A stretch of DNA of 64,000 nt from assembly GCF_003028575.1 (NCBI RefSeq), contig NZ_PYUD01000001.1:496001-560000 (forward strand), in the 5' to 3' direction. Shown in pieces: positions 16,734 through 25,390 of the stretch. Numbering within the stretch: the first letter of the stretch is position 1; every line of letters begins with the position of its first letter. A program made the position numbers and the translations under genes. The stretch comes from Halomonas urumqiensis (lineage in GTDB: Bacteria; Pseudomonadota; Gammaproteobacteria; Pseudomonadales; Halomonadaceae). Under the pieces are notes generated by a model. It had not been told where the DNA came from, searched no databases, and was given only the letters and a program-made list of their open reading frames with translations.

Positions 16734-17660
16734 ATGAAGATCAGCCCCTTGCCACCCCTGAACAGCCTCGTGGCCTTCGAGTCGGCGGCGCGGCACCTGA
16801 GCTTCACGCTGGCGGCCGACGAGCTGCATGTCACCCAGGGCGCGATCAGCCGTCAGGTGCGCGGCCTCGAGGAGTATCTGGGTAAACCGCTCTTCGAAAG
16901 GGCCAACCGTCGCGTCAAGTTGACCGCCATGGGAAACCGCTATGCCCAGGCGGTTAGGCAGTCGCTTACCGATATTGCCGGTATCACCGACGAGGTACGC
17001 AGCTGGCAAGGCATGCATCAGCTTACCGTGGCCACCACCAGTGCCATGGCTTCGCTGTGGTTGTTGCCCAAGATTGCCGAGTTCCAGCGCGAGCATGACG
17101 ATATCGAGCTGCGCATCGTTGCCATCGAGCAGGTCCGGGACCTGTCGCGGGTGGAGTCGGACGTGGCGCTATTCTATTGCTATACCTCCCCGGCTGCCAT
17201 GCACGCCACGACCCTCTTCCACGAGGAGGTCTTCCCGGTCTGTAGCCCCGGCTATCTCGACCGCTATGGCCCTTTCCCGAGCCCCGAGGCGTTGTTCGAC
17301 TGTACCCTGTTGTCTCTGGAAGATGCCGACCAGGACTGGATGAGCTGGAAGCAGTGGTTCTCCCGGGTGGGGGTCGAATTCCGGTCGCCGCGCCGGCGTC
17401 TCAATATCAACAGCTACTCGATGCTGGTGCAGGCGGCGATGATGGATCAGGGCGTGGCTCTGGGCTGGAGCCAACTGGTCGACGACTACCTGGAGCGGGG
17501 ACTGCTGGTACGCCCGGTGGAGACAGTGCTGCGCACCGAGGCACGCTTCTGCCTGCTGGAACGCAGTCATGCCGCGTCCAACCGTCGGGGCGTGCGGGCC
17601 TTCCGTGAGTGGCTGATGGACACGATTCCCAAGGAGGTCGGGGATCTCGGGTTGATCTGA
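16734..17660 (+). CDS. LysR-family transcriptional regulator (GcvA-like)
   Basis: A 308-residue LysR regulator of the GcvA-like subgroup: PLPPLNSLVAFESAARHLSFT, the recognition helix in HVTQGAISRQVRGLEEYLG, LFERANRRVKLTAMG, then a ligand-binding domain ending VRAFREWL. It lies 141 bp after the CobW-type gene on the same strand and converges with the BCCT transporter gene, separated by a strong terminator. Its target is not evident: it could control the TRAP operon, the transporter/oxygenase locus, or itself. The gap before it contains no clear palindrome. Confidence 0.92.
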   Translation: MKISPLPPLNSLVAFESAARHLSFTLAADELHVTQGAISRQVRGLEEYLGKPLFERANRRVKLTAMGNRYAQAVRQSLTDIAGITDEVRSWQGMHQLTVATTSAMASLWLLPKIAEFQREHDDIELRIVAIEQVRDLSRVESDVALFYCYTSPAAMHATTLFHEEVFPVCSPGYLDRYGPFPSPEALFDCTLLSLEDADQDWMSWKQWFSRVGVEFRSPRRRLNINSYSMLVQAAMMDQGVALGWSQLVDDYLERGLLVRPVETVLRTEARFCLLERSHAASNRRGVRAFREWLMDTIPKEVGDLGLI

Positions 17661-17686
17661 TCACTCGGCTGTCGCCGCACCCGTAT

Positions 17687-17725
17687 AACGCAGCAGGGCC
17701 CGGCATCGCCGGGCCCTGCTGCGTT
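17687..17725. terminator. Bidirectional intrinsic terminator between convergent genes
   Basis: A perfect 18-bp inverted repeat (left arm 17687-17704, right arm 17708-17725) with a 3-nt loop ATC. The stem is very GC-rich, with AAC/GTT ends. It lies between the end of the LysR gene and the end of the convergent BCCT gene. There is no long T-run on either side, but the stem is strong and symmetric, fitting termination in both directions. Confidence 0.88.
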
Positions 17726-17752
17726 CGGAACATATGGTGCGGGCTTCGGGCC

Positions 17753-19459
17753 TCACACCTCAGGCACCGGCTCCAACTGCGCTGTCGCTAACCGGTCATG
17801 CCTGCTGTCGGCCGAGGCGGAGTGGTGCTTGCCGCTGTGGTGATCCAGGTCGGCATCGGCCGGGCGTGCCTGCCGGGGAAGCATGGCGGCGGCCATGGGT
17901 TCCCGCCGCAGGCTGCGGTAGAGGCTCAGCGTCATCACCAGAATGAAGACGGCGATCGGCAGGCCGGCGATGATCGAGGCGGTCTGGATCGTCTTGAGGC
18001 CACCCGCGTAGAGCAGGGCGGCGGCGATGCAGCCGATCACCAGCCCCCACAGCACCCGGATTGGCTGGGGCGGCTCGGGACTGCCCATGCTGTCCAGGGT
18101 ACACAGCACCAGAGTGCCGGAATCGGCCGAGGTGATGAAGTAGGTGGCCAGCAGCAACACCGCCATGATCGACAGCACGCTACCCAGCATGCCCGGGTCC
18201 AGGGCCTCGAACAGGGTGAACAGCGCCAGGGTGGTGTCCTCCTGGGTGGCCTGCAGGATGGCCCCGCCGGTGAACTCGGTATCAGCGGCGATCTCACCAC
18301 TGACCACGGCCTGCTCATGGGATTGGCGCGTCTGCTGCTCCTCGAAGAGCGCGCTGCCGCCGAATACCGACATCCATACGAAGGTCATCACGGTAGGTAT
18401 CAGCAGGGCGCCGCCGATCAGCTCGCGTATGGTGCGGCCGCGCGAGATGCGCGCGATGAACATGCCGACGAAGGGTGCCCAGGTCATCCACCAGGGCCAG
18501 TAGAAGGCGGTCCACCAGTTCTGCCAGCCGCTGTCAACGTTGGCGTCGCTCCACAGGCTCATGCCGATCAGGTTGTCGGCATAATCCCCGGTGCTCTGCA
18601 GCAGGGTGTTGAGGATGTAACGGGTCGGGCCGATGGCCAGCACGATGGCCACGATGGCAAGCGACAGCAGCATGTTCCACTCCGACAGGCGGCGTATTCC
18701 GCGACCGACCCCCGACATTACCGAGGCGATGGCGAACAGGGTGATCACCGCGATCATGGTCAACTGCACGCCGATACCCACCTCCACACCGAAGACATGG
18801 TTCAGCCCGCTGTTCATCTGTATCACCCCAAGCCCCAGGGATTGGGAGACGCCGAAGGCGGTGATCGCCACGGTCAGGATATCGACGGTATGGCCGATGG
18901 GACCGTAGATGCGATCCCCGATGAAGGGATAGAGGATCGAGCGCAGGGTCAGGGGCAAGCCCTTGCGATAGGCGAAGTACGCCAACGCCAGGGCCACGAT
19001 GATGAAGGTCGCCCAGGGGTGCAGGCCCCAGTGGAAGAACGTCAGGCGCATGGCCATGCTGGCCGAGGCATCGCTCATGTTCTCCGTGAAGGGGTTGTCG
19101 GCGTAGTGCCACATGGGTTCGGCCACCGACCAGAAAATCAGTCCAATGCCCATCCCACCGGAAAACAGCATGCTGACCCAGGACAGGAAGCTGAACTCCG
19201 GGCGCTCGTCGTCCTTGCCCAGGCGGATATGCCCGAAGCGGCTGACCATCAGGTAGAGCAGAAAAGCCAGCACGGCGGATACCAGACCGAGATAGAACCA
19301 CTTGGCGTTGTTGAGAACGGAGGTCGAGACATTCTGGAAGATGGTACCGGCCTGTTCGGCCAGCACGGCGCAGAAGATCACGAAACCGATGACCAGCACC
19401 TTCGAGGCGATGGTGACCGTTGGGTTGAGGCCCTTGAACAGGCCGCTTTCTGAGCGCAT
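17753..19459 (-). CDS. BCCT-family transporter (betaine/choline/carnitine type)
   Basis: A 568-residue transporter of the betaine-choline-carnitine family, sodium- or proton-coupled, with 12 hydrophobic segments. Diagnostic features are MLFSGGMGIGLIFWSVAEPM near residue 97, HWGLHPWATF, and the tryptophan-rich signature FYWPWWMTWAPFVGMFIARISRGR near residue 320, followed by FITSADSGTLVL. The cytoplasmic C-terminal tail of about 55 residues is rich in His and Asp. It is divergent from a Rieske oxygenase operon across a 358-bp regulatory region. Import of choline, glycine betaine or a similar quaternary amine for oxidation by that operon is the simplest reading; the exact substrate is inferred. 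Confidence 0.93.
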   Translation of the reverse strand: MRSESGLFKGLNPTVTIASKVLVIGFVIFCAVLAEQAGTIFQNVSTSVLNNAKWFYLGLVSAVLAFLLYLMVSRFGHIRLGKDDERPEFSFLSWVSMLFSGGMGIGLIFWSVAEPMWHYADNPFTENMSDASASMAMRLTFFHWGLHPWATFIIVALALAYFAYRKGLPLTLRSILYPFIGDRIYGPIGHTVDILTVAITAFGVSQSLGLGVIQMNSGLNHVFGVEVGIGVQLTMIAVITLFAIASVMSGVGRGIRRLSEWNMLLSLAIVAIVLAIGPTRYILNTLLQSTGDYADNLIGMSLWSDANVDSGWQNWWTAFYWPWWMTWAPFVGMFIARISRGRTIRELIGGALLIPTVMTFVWMSVFGGSALFEEQQTRQSHEQAVVSGEIAADTEFTGGAILQATQEDTTLALFTLFEALDPGMLGSVLSIMAVLLLATYFITSADSGTLVLCTLDSMGSPEPPQPIRVLWGLVIGCIAAALLYAGGLKTIQTASIIAGLPIAVFILVMTLSLYRSLRREPMAAAMLPRQARPADADLDHHSGKHHSASADSRHDRLATAQLEPVPEV

Positions 19460-19576
19460 GGCGTCACTCTCGAATTATTGTTGATCGTGGTGGGAGCAGG
19501 GGAGTGAACTCGTGAGTTCGCTGCGAAGGGTGGGGGAAGGGCGGGTGTCGAGCAACGCATTATTTGTCATCAATAG

Positions 19577-19599
19577 ATGAGTTTTAATCACTCATTAAA
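19577..19599. promoter_or_regulatory. Inverted repeat, candidate operator 1
   Basis: Two nested dyads: ATGAGT (19577-19582) with ACTCAT (19590-19595), and TTTAAT (19583-19588) with ATTAAA (19594-19599) around CACTC. Both sets of arms are perfect. The site lies about 120 bp from the BCCT start codon. Confidence 0.45.
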
Positions 19600-19671
19600 G
19601 TATCGATAACGCCGCGTGTTAGTGATTCTGTGCGCATGATAACGCGTCTTTATTGGCTTATCCATTTGTCT

Positions 19672-19696
19672 AATACATGATTTTAAGTCATGTATT
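19672..19696. promoter_or_regulatory. Perfect 9-bp inverted repeat, candidate operator 2
   Basis: AATACATGA (19672-19680) and TCATGTATT (19688-19696) are perfect reverse complements around a 7-bp spacer. The site lies about 120 bp upstream of the Rieske oxygenase start. A dyad of this size and spacing is typical of a dimeric repressor or activator site. Confidence 0.55.
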
Positions 19697-19817
19697 GATG
19701 CTGAATCATCGATTGTCGCGATGGGGTGTCGCACCCACACTCACCTCCCACCAGCCGGTACCCCCGGTAGGGCAACAACAAACCCGACACCGCCCGTGAC
19801 CCCGTGAGGAGGCCAAG

Positions 19818-21008
19818 ATGACCACCCTGACCCAAACCCTGATTCCCGCCCAGCAGCTCGATGACGTCCTCGCCCCGATCGAGCAGGCCACCGGCATGCC
19901 CAACGAGGCCTATGTGAGCGAGGCCTTCTTCGCCGCCGAGCGCGACCGGCTGATGGCCAGCACCTGGACCTGCGTGGGCTTTGCCAGCGACTTGATCAAG
20001 AACGGCTATGTCAAGCCAGTCGATTTCATGGGCCTGCCGCTTCTGATGATGCGCAACAAGGATGGTGAGACCCAGGTCTTCCACAACGTCTGCAGTCATC
20101 GCGGCATGCAGTTGGTCGCCGAGGAGGGCGAGGTACAGGGCGTGATTCGCTGCCCCTATCACTCCTGGACCTATGATCTGAACGGCAACCTGCGCGGCAC
20201 CCCGCATATCGGTGGCGTCGGCCAGCACAAGGTCGACAGCTTCAAGTGCGAGAAGCATGGCCTCAAGCCGGTCCGCAGCGCCGTGTGGATGGACATGGTG
20301 TTCATCAACCTCGATGGCCAGGCGCCGGCGTTCGCCGAGCACGTGGCGCCTCTCGAGAATCGCTGGCGCGACTTCATCGGCGCCGACGGCTTCGACCTGC
20401 TGCGCCGGGTCAACATGGGGGGCAACCTCGAGATCACCGTCAACTGCAACTGGAAGCTGGCGGTGGAGAACTACTGCGAGAGCTACCACCTGCCCTGGGT
20501 CCACCCGAGCCTGAATACCTATTCGCGCCTCGAAGACCACTACAACATCCAGTTCGGCGAGCACTTCTCCGGGCAGGGCAGCCTGGCCTATCGGCTCTCC
20601 GACGTGGCCGGTACCCGCCTGCCGAAGTTTCCGTCCTGGCCGAGCGACAAGATGGAGCACGCCGAGTACGTGTCCTTCTTCCCCAACGTGCTGCTGGGCA
20701 TCCAGGCCGATCACGCCTTCGTCATGATGCTCGAGCCGGTATCCGCCGGTCAGACCGTCGAGCATCTGCGGGTCTATTACGTTGGCGACGAGGCCACCCG
20801 GGACGCCTACGCGGCCTGCCGCACCTCGACCCTGGAGTCCTGGCGGGTGGTGTTCGGCGAAGACATCAACGCTGTCGAGGGCATGCAACGCGGCCGCCTG
20901 TCTCCTGGCTTCAAGGGGGGGGTCTTCTCGCCGGTGCTGGATCACCCGACGCATTTCTTCCACCAGTGGGTGGCGCGTCGAGTACGCGGCGATGCCGAGG
21001 CCGCCTGA
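19818..21008 (+). CDS. Rieske-type oxygenase alpha subunit, quaternary-ammonium monooxygenase-like
   Basis: A 396-residue ring-hydroxylating-type oxygenase. The Rieske [2Fe-2S] ligands are Cys92-x-His94 (NVCSHRGM) and Cys112-x-x-His115 (RCPYHSW). The mononuclear iron site is in NWKLAVENYCESYHLPWVH, with His224 and His229 as ligands. The residue that bridges to the Rieske centre in a neighbouring subunit is Glu221 instead of the usual Asp, a feature of carnitine and glycine-betaine oxygenases such as CntA and GbcA. GAGGAG precedes the ATG. Neighbours (BCCT transporter, betaine-aldehyde-type dehydrogenase) suggest oxidation of choline or a related trimethylammonium compound. The precise substrate is inference. 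Confidence 0.87.
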   Translation: MTTLTQTLIPAQQLDDVLAPIEQATGMPNEAYVSEAFFAAERDRLMASTWTCVGFASDLIKNGYVKPVDFMGLPLLMMRNKDGETQVFHNVCSHRGMQLVAEEGEVQGVIRCPYHSWTYDLNGNLRGTPHIGGVGQHKVDSFKCEKHGLKPVRSAVWMDMVFINLDGQAPAFAEHVAPLENRWRDFIGADGFDLLRRVNMGGNLEITVNCNWKLAVENYCESYHLPWVHPSLNTYSRLEDHYNIQFGEHFSGQGSLAYRLSDVAGTRLPKFPSWPSDKMEHAEYVSFFPNVLLGIQADHAFVMMLEPVSAGQTVEHLRVYYVGDEATRDAYAACRTSTLESWRVVFGEDINAVEGMQRGRLSPGFKGGVFSPVLDHPTHFFHQWVARRVRGDAEAA

Positions 21009-21058
21009 TTGTCCGCCCTCGGGAATAGCCCGCAACGCCGCTTATGGAGTACCCCGTG

Positions 21059-22501
21059 ATGAGTACGCTCGAACGCTACTACAACTACATCGACGGCGCC
21101 TGGACGGGCGCCGATAACTGGCGGGTGGTGCTGGATCCGGCCACCGACGAGCCCTATGCCGAGATCGCCGACGCCGGCATCGATGATGCCGATGCGGCCA
21201 TGGCGGCGGCACGGCGTTGCGTGGATTCGGGTGCGCTGAGCACTGTGCGCCCGGCCCAGCGCGTCACCTGGCTGCTGGCCATCGCCGAGGAGATCAGGGC
21301 GCTGACCGAGGACGCCGCCCTGGTGTTGTGCCGCGAGAACGGCAAGTCGCTGGACGTGGCCCGGGGCGAGTTCGAGGAGGCCGCCCGCTACTTCGAGTAC
21401 TACGCCGGCATGGCCGACAAGATCGAGGGTACCTCGATCCCCCTGGGCGACGACTACGTGGACTTCACCAGCCATGAACCCATGGGGGTGTCGGTGCAGA
21501 TCGTGCCCTGGAACTTCCCTCCGTCGATCTGTGCGCGCTCCCTGGCGCCGGCCCTGGCCGCCGGCAATGCCGTGGTGATCAAGTCCCCGGAAATCTCGCC
21601 GCTGGCGATGACCTTTCTGATGACTGCCTGCGAGCGGGCCGGCTTGCCGAAGGGCGCCGTCAACCTGCTGTGCGGCAAGGGCTCGGTGGTCGGCTCGCAT
21701 CTGGTCTCCCATCGCGATGCCAACCAGATCGTGTTCACCGGCTCGGTGCCCACTGGCCAGCGCATCCTGCGCGAGGCCGCCGAGCGGGCTACTCCCAGCG
21801 TCATGGAGTTGGGCGGAAAGTCGGCGGCCATCGTGCACGCCGACGCCGATATCGAGCAGGTCATCGACAGTGTCAAGGCGGGGATCTTCTTCAACGCCGG
21901 CCAGGTCTGCTCGGCGATGTCGCGCCTGCTGGTCCACCGTTCTCGCTATGACGAGGTGGTAGAGCGCACCCGAGCACTGGCTGAGGGCATGTCCATCGGT
22001 CCCGGCGTGGACAATCCGGATCTGACGCCGCTGGTCTCGCGCGACCAGCTCGAACGGGTCGAGGCCATGTGCCGTCGCGCCATCGAAGCCGGCGCCACCT
22101 GCGTGACAGGTGGGGAGCGCGTCTCGGGCAGCCGCGGCTATTTCATGCAGCCCACCGTGTTCACCCACGTGGCCACGGACAGCGAGATATTCCAGGAGGA
22201 GGTCTTCGGCCCGGTGCTGGTGATCCATCCCTTCGATAGCGAGGATGAAGCCATCGCACTGGCCAACGGTACGGCCTTCGGCCTGGTGGCCGGCGTCTTC
22301 GACAGCCAGCTGGACCGGGCCCTGCGCACGGCACGACGCCTGCGGGGCGGCCAGGTGTTCATCAATGAATGGTTCGCCGGCGGCGTCGAAACGCCCTTCG
22401 GTGGGGTCGGGCTTTCGGGCTTCGGCCGCGAGAAGGGCCAGGAAGCGCTCTACAGCTATGTCCAGACCCGCAATATCGCCGTCCGCATCAAGGGCGCGTG
22501 A
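21059..22501 (+). CDS. Aldehyde dehydrogenase (betaine-aldehyde-dehydrogenase-like)
   Basis: A 480-residue NAD(P)-dependent aldehyde dehydrogenase. Motifs: YNYIDGAWTGA start, IVPWNFPPSICARSLAPALAAGN, FTGSVPTGQRI, MELGGKSAAIV with the general-base Glu, NAGQVCSAMSR with the catalytic Cys, and EEVFGPVL. ATG 21059 is chosen because the upstream in-frame ATG at 21044 is itself part of the GGAG ribosome binding site nine bases before 21059. It follows the Rieske oxygenase gene by 50 bp. If the oxygenase converts choline to its aldehyde, this enzyme would make glycine betaine. Alternatively it handles an aldehyde released by N-dealkylation. Confidence 0.92.
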   Translation: MSTLERYYNYIDGAWTGADNWRVVLDPATDEPYAEIADAGIDDADAAMAAARRCVDSGALSTVRPAQRVTWLLAIAEEIRALTEDAALVLCRENGKSLDVARGEFEEAARYFEYYAGMADKIEGTSIPLGDDYVDFTSHEPMGVSVQIVPWNFPPSICARSLAPALAAGNAVVIKSPEISPLAMTFLMTACERAGLPKGAVNLLCGKGSVVGSHLVSHRDANQIVFTGSVPTGQRILREAAERATPSVMELGGKSAAIVHADADIEQVIDSVKAGIFFNAGQVCSAMSRLLVHRSRYDEVVERTRALAEGMSIGPGVDNPDLTPLVSRDQLERVEAMCRRAIEAGATCVTGGERVSGSRGYFMQPTVFTHVATDSEIFQEEVFGPVLVIHPFDSEDEAIALANGTAFGLVAGVFDSQLDRALRTARRLRGGQVFINEWFAGGVETPFGGVGLSGFGREKGQEALYSYVQTRNIAVRIKGA

Positions 22502-22528
22502 CGGAAGTTCCGATTGGAGGTGGTCCCG

Positions 22529-23932
22529 ATGAAAAAGTGGCTCTGCATCATCTGCGGCCTGATCTACGACGAGGCCGAAGGTTGGCCCAGCGACGGCATT
22601 CCCGCCGGCACCCGTTGGGAGGACGTGCCCGATGACTGGCTGTGCCCCGACTGCGGTGTGGGGAAGGCCGATTTCGAGATGCTCGAGATCACTGACGACC
22701 TGCCGGCGGCCGGCGCTCCGCCAGCACCCACGCCCCTGGCCGATGCCGTGGCCGCGCCGTCCAGGGCGAATGCCGAAGGCCCGTTGGTGATCATCGGCAG
22801 TGGTCATGCCGGCTACGGCCTTGCCGAGGCGGTCCGGGCACGCGACGCCGAGCGCGAGATTCATGTGGTCACCGCTGACGATGGCGGCCTCTACTCCAAG
22901 CCGGCGCTCTCCAATGCCTTCGCCCTGGGAAAGGACGGCGAGGCGCTGCTCGACGAGTCGGCGCTTTCCATCGAGCGCCGCCTGAACCTCCGCGTGCATG
23001 CCTTCTGCCCGGTGGAGCGTATCGATGCCGAGGCCGGGCGCCTGCATACGCGGCTTGGCGAGCTGAATTACGGCCAACTGGTGCTGGCCACCGGCGCGAG
23101 CCCGATCCGCATTGCGGTGGAAGGCGAGGCGGGCGCACTGCTCTCGGTCAATGATCGTGGCGACTACTGCGAGATGCGCCGCCGTCTGGATGCCCTTGGG
23201 AGCACCGCGCGAGTCGTCATCATCGGCGATGGCTTGATCGGCTGCGAGTTTGCCAACGATCTGGCCCAGGCCGGCCACCGGGTCGAGGTGGTGGGGCTGG
23301 CCGAGCGGCCGCTGCCACGGTTGCTGCCCGTGGCCGGCAGCGAGGTCCTCCAAGCGGCGCTCTCCCGGCTCGGAGTGAACTGGCATCTGTCCCGTTCGGT
23401 GGCCCATGTGGTGGCAGAGGGCGACGGCTATCGGCTGACCCTGACCGACGGCCACCAGCTCGAGGCGGATCTGGTGGTCAGCGCCGTAGGGCTGGTACCC
23501 AACATCGGGCTCGCCCGCTCGGCGGGTATCGATTGCGGTCGCGGCATTCGGGTGGATGACCATCTGGCCACGTCACAGCCGAACATCTATGCCCTGGGCG
23601 ATGCCATCGAGATCGACGGCCAGCTGTTGCCCTACCTGGCGCCGATCAATGTCGGTCTGCGCGCGCTATCGGCCACGCTCACGGGGTCGCCGACTGCGGT
23701 CAGCTATCCGCTGATGCCGGTGATGGTCAAGACCCCGGCGGCCCCGGTCTGTGTGGTGGTGCCCCCGGCCCAGGCCGAGGTGAGCTGGCGGGTCACCACC
23801 ACGGCAGACGGTATCGAGGCCGGCGGTTACGACGCCAGCGGCCGGCTGGTGGGTGTCGCACTGGTGGGCGAGTCGGCCATGGCGCGACGCAGCGATTGGG
23901 TGAAGGCCTGTGGCCAAGTGCAGGCCGCCTGA
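22529..23932 (+). CDS. Rubredoxin fused to NADH:rubredoxin reductase
   Basis: A 467-residue fusion. Residues 1-50 are a complete rubredoxin with the iron-binding cysteines Cys6/Cys9 (CIIC) and Cys39/Cys42 (CPDC) and the [16 protein letters not shown] core. After a linker of about 30 Ala/Pro-rich residues comes a pyridine-nucleotide-disulfide-type FAD reductase, with FAD motif GSGHAG at 90-95, the NAD-binding [14 protein letters not shown], and the late [21 protein letters not shown]. It should pass electrons from NADH through FAD to its own Fe(Cys)4 centre. ATG 22529 follows GGAGGTGG. Placement behind the Rieske oxygenase and dehydrogenase genes suggests it is the oxygenase's electron donor, which is unusual for this class. 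Confidence 0.9.
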   Translation: MKKWLCIICGLIYDEAEGWPSDGIPAGTRWEDVPDDWLCPDCGVGKADFEMLEITDDLPAAGAPPAPTPLADAVAAPSRANAEGPLVIIGSGHAGYGLAEAVRARDAEREIHVVTADDGGLYSKPALSNAFALGKDGEALLDESALSIERRLNLRVHAFCPVERIDAEAGRLHTRLGELNYGQLVLATGASPIRIAVEGEAGALLSVNDRGDYCEMRRRLDALGSTARVVIIGDGLIGCEFANDLAQAGHRVEVVGLAERPLPRLLPVAGSEVLQAALSRLGVNWHLSRSVAHVVAEGDGYRLTLTDGHQLEADLVVSAVGLVPNIGLARSAGIDCGRGIRVDDHLATSQPNIYALGDAIEIDGQLLPYLAPINVGLRALSATLTGSPTAVSYPLMPVMVKTPAAPVCVVVPPAQAEVSWRVTTTADGIEAGGYDASGRLVGVALVGESAMARRSDWVKACGQVQAA

Positions 23933-24057
23933 GGGCAACCCTTGCCAAGAACGAGCACGCCACAACGTGACTACCCGTGGCGCCGGTCTCCGGCGCCACG
24001 CCCCCTGATGACACCGGATACACGGTGAAGACGTCGCGCCCCGCGCGGGAGTCCACG

Positions 24058-25377
24058 ATGACACGATCCATCATTCCACAAGATGACAAGTGCAACGGCT
24101 GGTATCAGTTGTTGCCCGATCCTGCCCCGGCGAATCGCCTCAATACTCACACCACTGCCGACTGGCTGGTGATCGGTGGCGGTTTCACCGGCTTGGCCGC
24201 GGCACGGCGCCTTGCCGAACTGCGCCCCGGCCAGCGCGTGGTGCTGCTGGAGGCGCTGCGCGTGGGGCAGGGCGCCTCCGGGCGCAACACCGGGTTCGTC
24301 ATCGACCTGCCTCACAAGCGCGATCTCGAGGGCGATGACCTGCCGCGCAAGCAGAAGCTGCTGTCACTCAATCGTGCGGCGGTGCACGATCTCGAGACCC
24401 TGATTCAGCGTCACGGCATCGACTGTGGCTGGTCGCTGGCCGGCAAATATCAGGGTGCGGTAGGCGAGCGCGGCCTCAAGTACCTCGACCACTACGAGCG
24501 CTTGCTCAATGAGTTCGACTATCCCTACCGGCGGCTGACCCGCGACGAGCTGGCGCCGATCCTCGGCACCCGCCACTACGCCGCGGCCATCTACACCGCC
24601 AACACCGCCCTGATGCAGCCCGCCGCCCTGGTGCGGGGGCTCGGCGCCACCCTGCCGAGCAATGCCACCCTCTTCGAGCACTCACCGGTGGTCAACCTGA
24701 CCCGCAGCGGTGGCAAGTGGTGCGCCACGACGCCGGAAGGTGAAGTGCGTGCCGACAATCTGCTGCTGGGCTCCAATATCTACTCCCGGGAGTTCGGCTT
24801 TCTCAAGCACCGCATGCTGCCGGTCATGACCTTCGCCAGCATGACCCGGGCGCTCACCGACGACGAGATGGCGCCATTCTCCGAAGCCCCCCACCACTTC
24901 GGCCTGACCCCGGCCGACCACGCCGGCACCACGGTGAGGCTGACCCCGGACCGGCGGCTGATCATCCGCAACCAGTACCGTTTCGTGCCTCGCTATCACG
25001 ATGATCTGGCCGAGCGGACGCGAATCCGCCAAGGCCATCGGGACTCCTTCGAGGCCCGCTACCCGGCACTCGCCCATGTGCCTTTCACCGCTACCTGGGG
25101 CGGCGCCTGTGGGCTATCGCGCAACTACACCGCCTTCTTCGGCAAGGTGGGCGACAGCGCCTGGATGTCCGGCGTCCACCAGAGCGTCGGCGCGGCCCGG
25201 GGCACCATCTCCGGCAAGCTGCTGGCGGAACTGGCCACTGGCCAGGATTCCAGCCAACTGGCCGACATGCTGGCGGTGTCGGGTACCCCGGCGCTCAACC
25301 CTCCGGAGCCCTTCCTGAGTCTCGGCGTGAAGACGCGGATGAAGCAGGCAGCGTGGGCGAGCCGCAGCGAACTCTAG
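24058..25377 (+). CDS. FAD-dependent amine/amino-acid oxidoreductase (DadA/PuuB-like)
   Basis: A 439-residue DAO-family flavoenzyme. The N-terminal Rossmann motif DWLVIGGGFTGLAAARRLAE lies near residue 33, followed by LLEALRVGQGASGRNTGF, as in gamma-glutamylputrescine and sarcosine/glycine oxidases. It ends with ATWGGACGLSRNYTAFFGK and GVHQSVGAARGTISGKLLAEL. ATG 24058 with GGAG six bases upstream is preferred to a longer frame starting at 23977. Members oxidise secondary or primary amines to imines, giving aldehyde and amine after hydrolysis. In this operon it may demethylate or deaminate a downstream amine such as dimethylglycine or sarcosine, but the substrate is not shown by the sequence. 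Confidence 0.85.
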   Translation: MTRSIIPQDDKCNGWYQLLPDPAPANRLNTHTTADWLVIGGGFTGLAAARRLAELRPGQRVVLLEALRVGQGASGRNTGFVIDLPHKRDLEGDDLPRKQKLLSLNRAAVHDLETLIQRHGIDCGWSLAGKYQGAVGERGLKYLDHYERLLNEFDYPYRRLTRDELAPILGTRHYAAAIYTANTALMQPAALVRGLGATLPSNATLFEHSPVVNLTRSGGKWCATTPEGEVRADNLLLGSNIYSREFGFLKHRMLPVMTFASMTRALTDDEMAPFSEAPHHFGLTPADHAGTTVRLTPDRRLIIRNQYRFVPRYHDDLAERTRIRQGHRDSFEARYPALAHVPFTATWGGACGLSRNYTAFFGKVGDSAWMSGVHQSVGAARGTISGKLLAELATGQDSSQLADMLAVSGTPALNPPEPFLSLGVKTRMKQAAWASRSEL

Positions 25378-25390
25378 GACACAGACCAAC

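Larger units (their letters stand above)
19460..19817. promoter_or_regulatory. Divergent regulatory region between BCCT transporter and Rieske oxygenase operon
   Basis: A 358-bp gene-free stretch. The middle (about 19560-19720) is strikingly AT-rich for this genome and holds several inverted repeats. The two best are listed separately. TTATTTGTCATCAATAGATG at 19560 and TTGATGCTGAATCATCGATT near 19695 add further dyad-like elements. It should contain the promoters of both divergent units. No regulator gene lies directly beside it, so the controlling protein is unknown. Confidence 0.6.

Noticed and set aside
17798..19453. A 551-codon plus-strand frame opposite the BCCT transporter
   Set aside because: Composition is dominated by His, Gly and Gln with no domain. 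The minus strand has the full BCCT signature. It is an antisense artefact.
20942..23563. A very long minus-strand open frame (873 codons) opposite the aldehyde dehydrogenase and rubredoxin reductase genes
   Set aside because: It is an antisense shadow produced by GC-rich third codon positions. It shows no recognisable domains, while the plus strand encodes two clear enzymes with ribosome binding sites.
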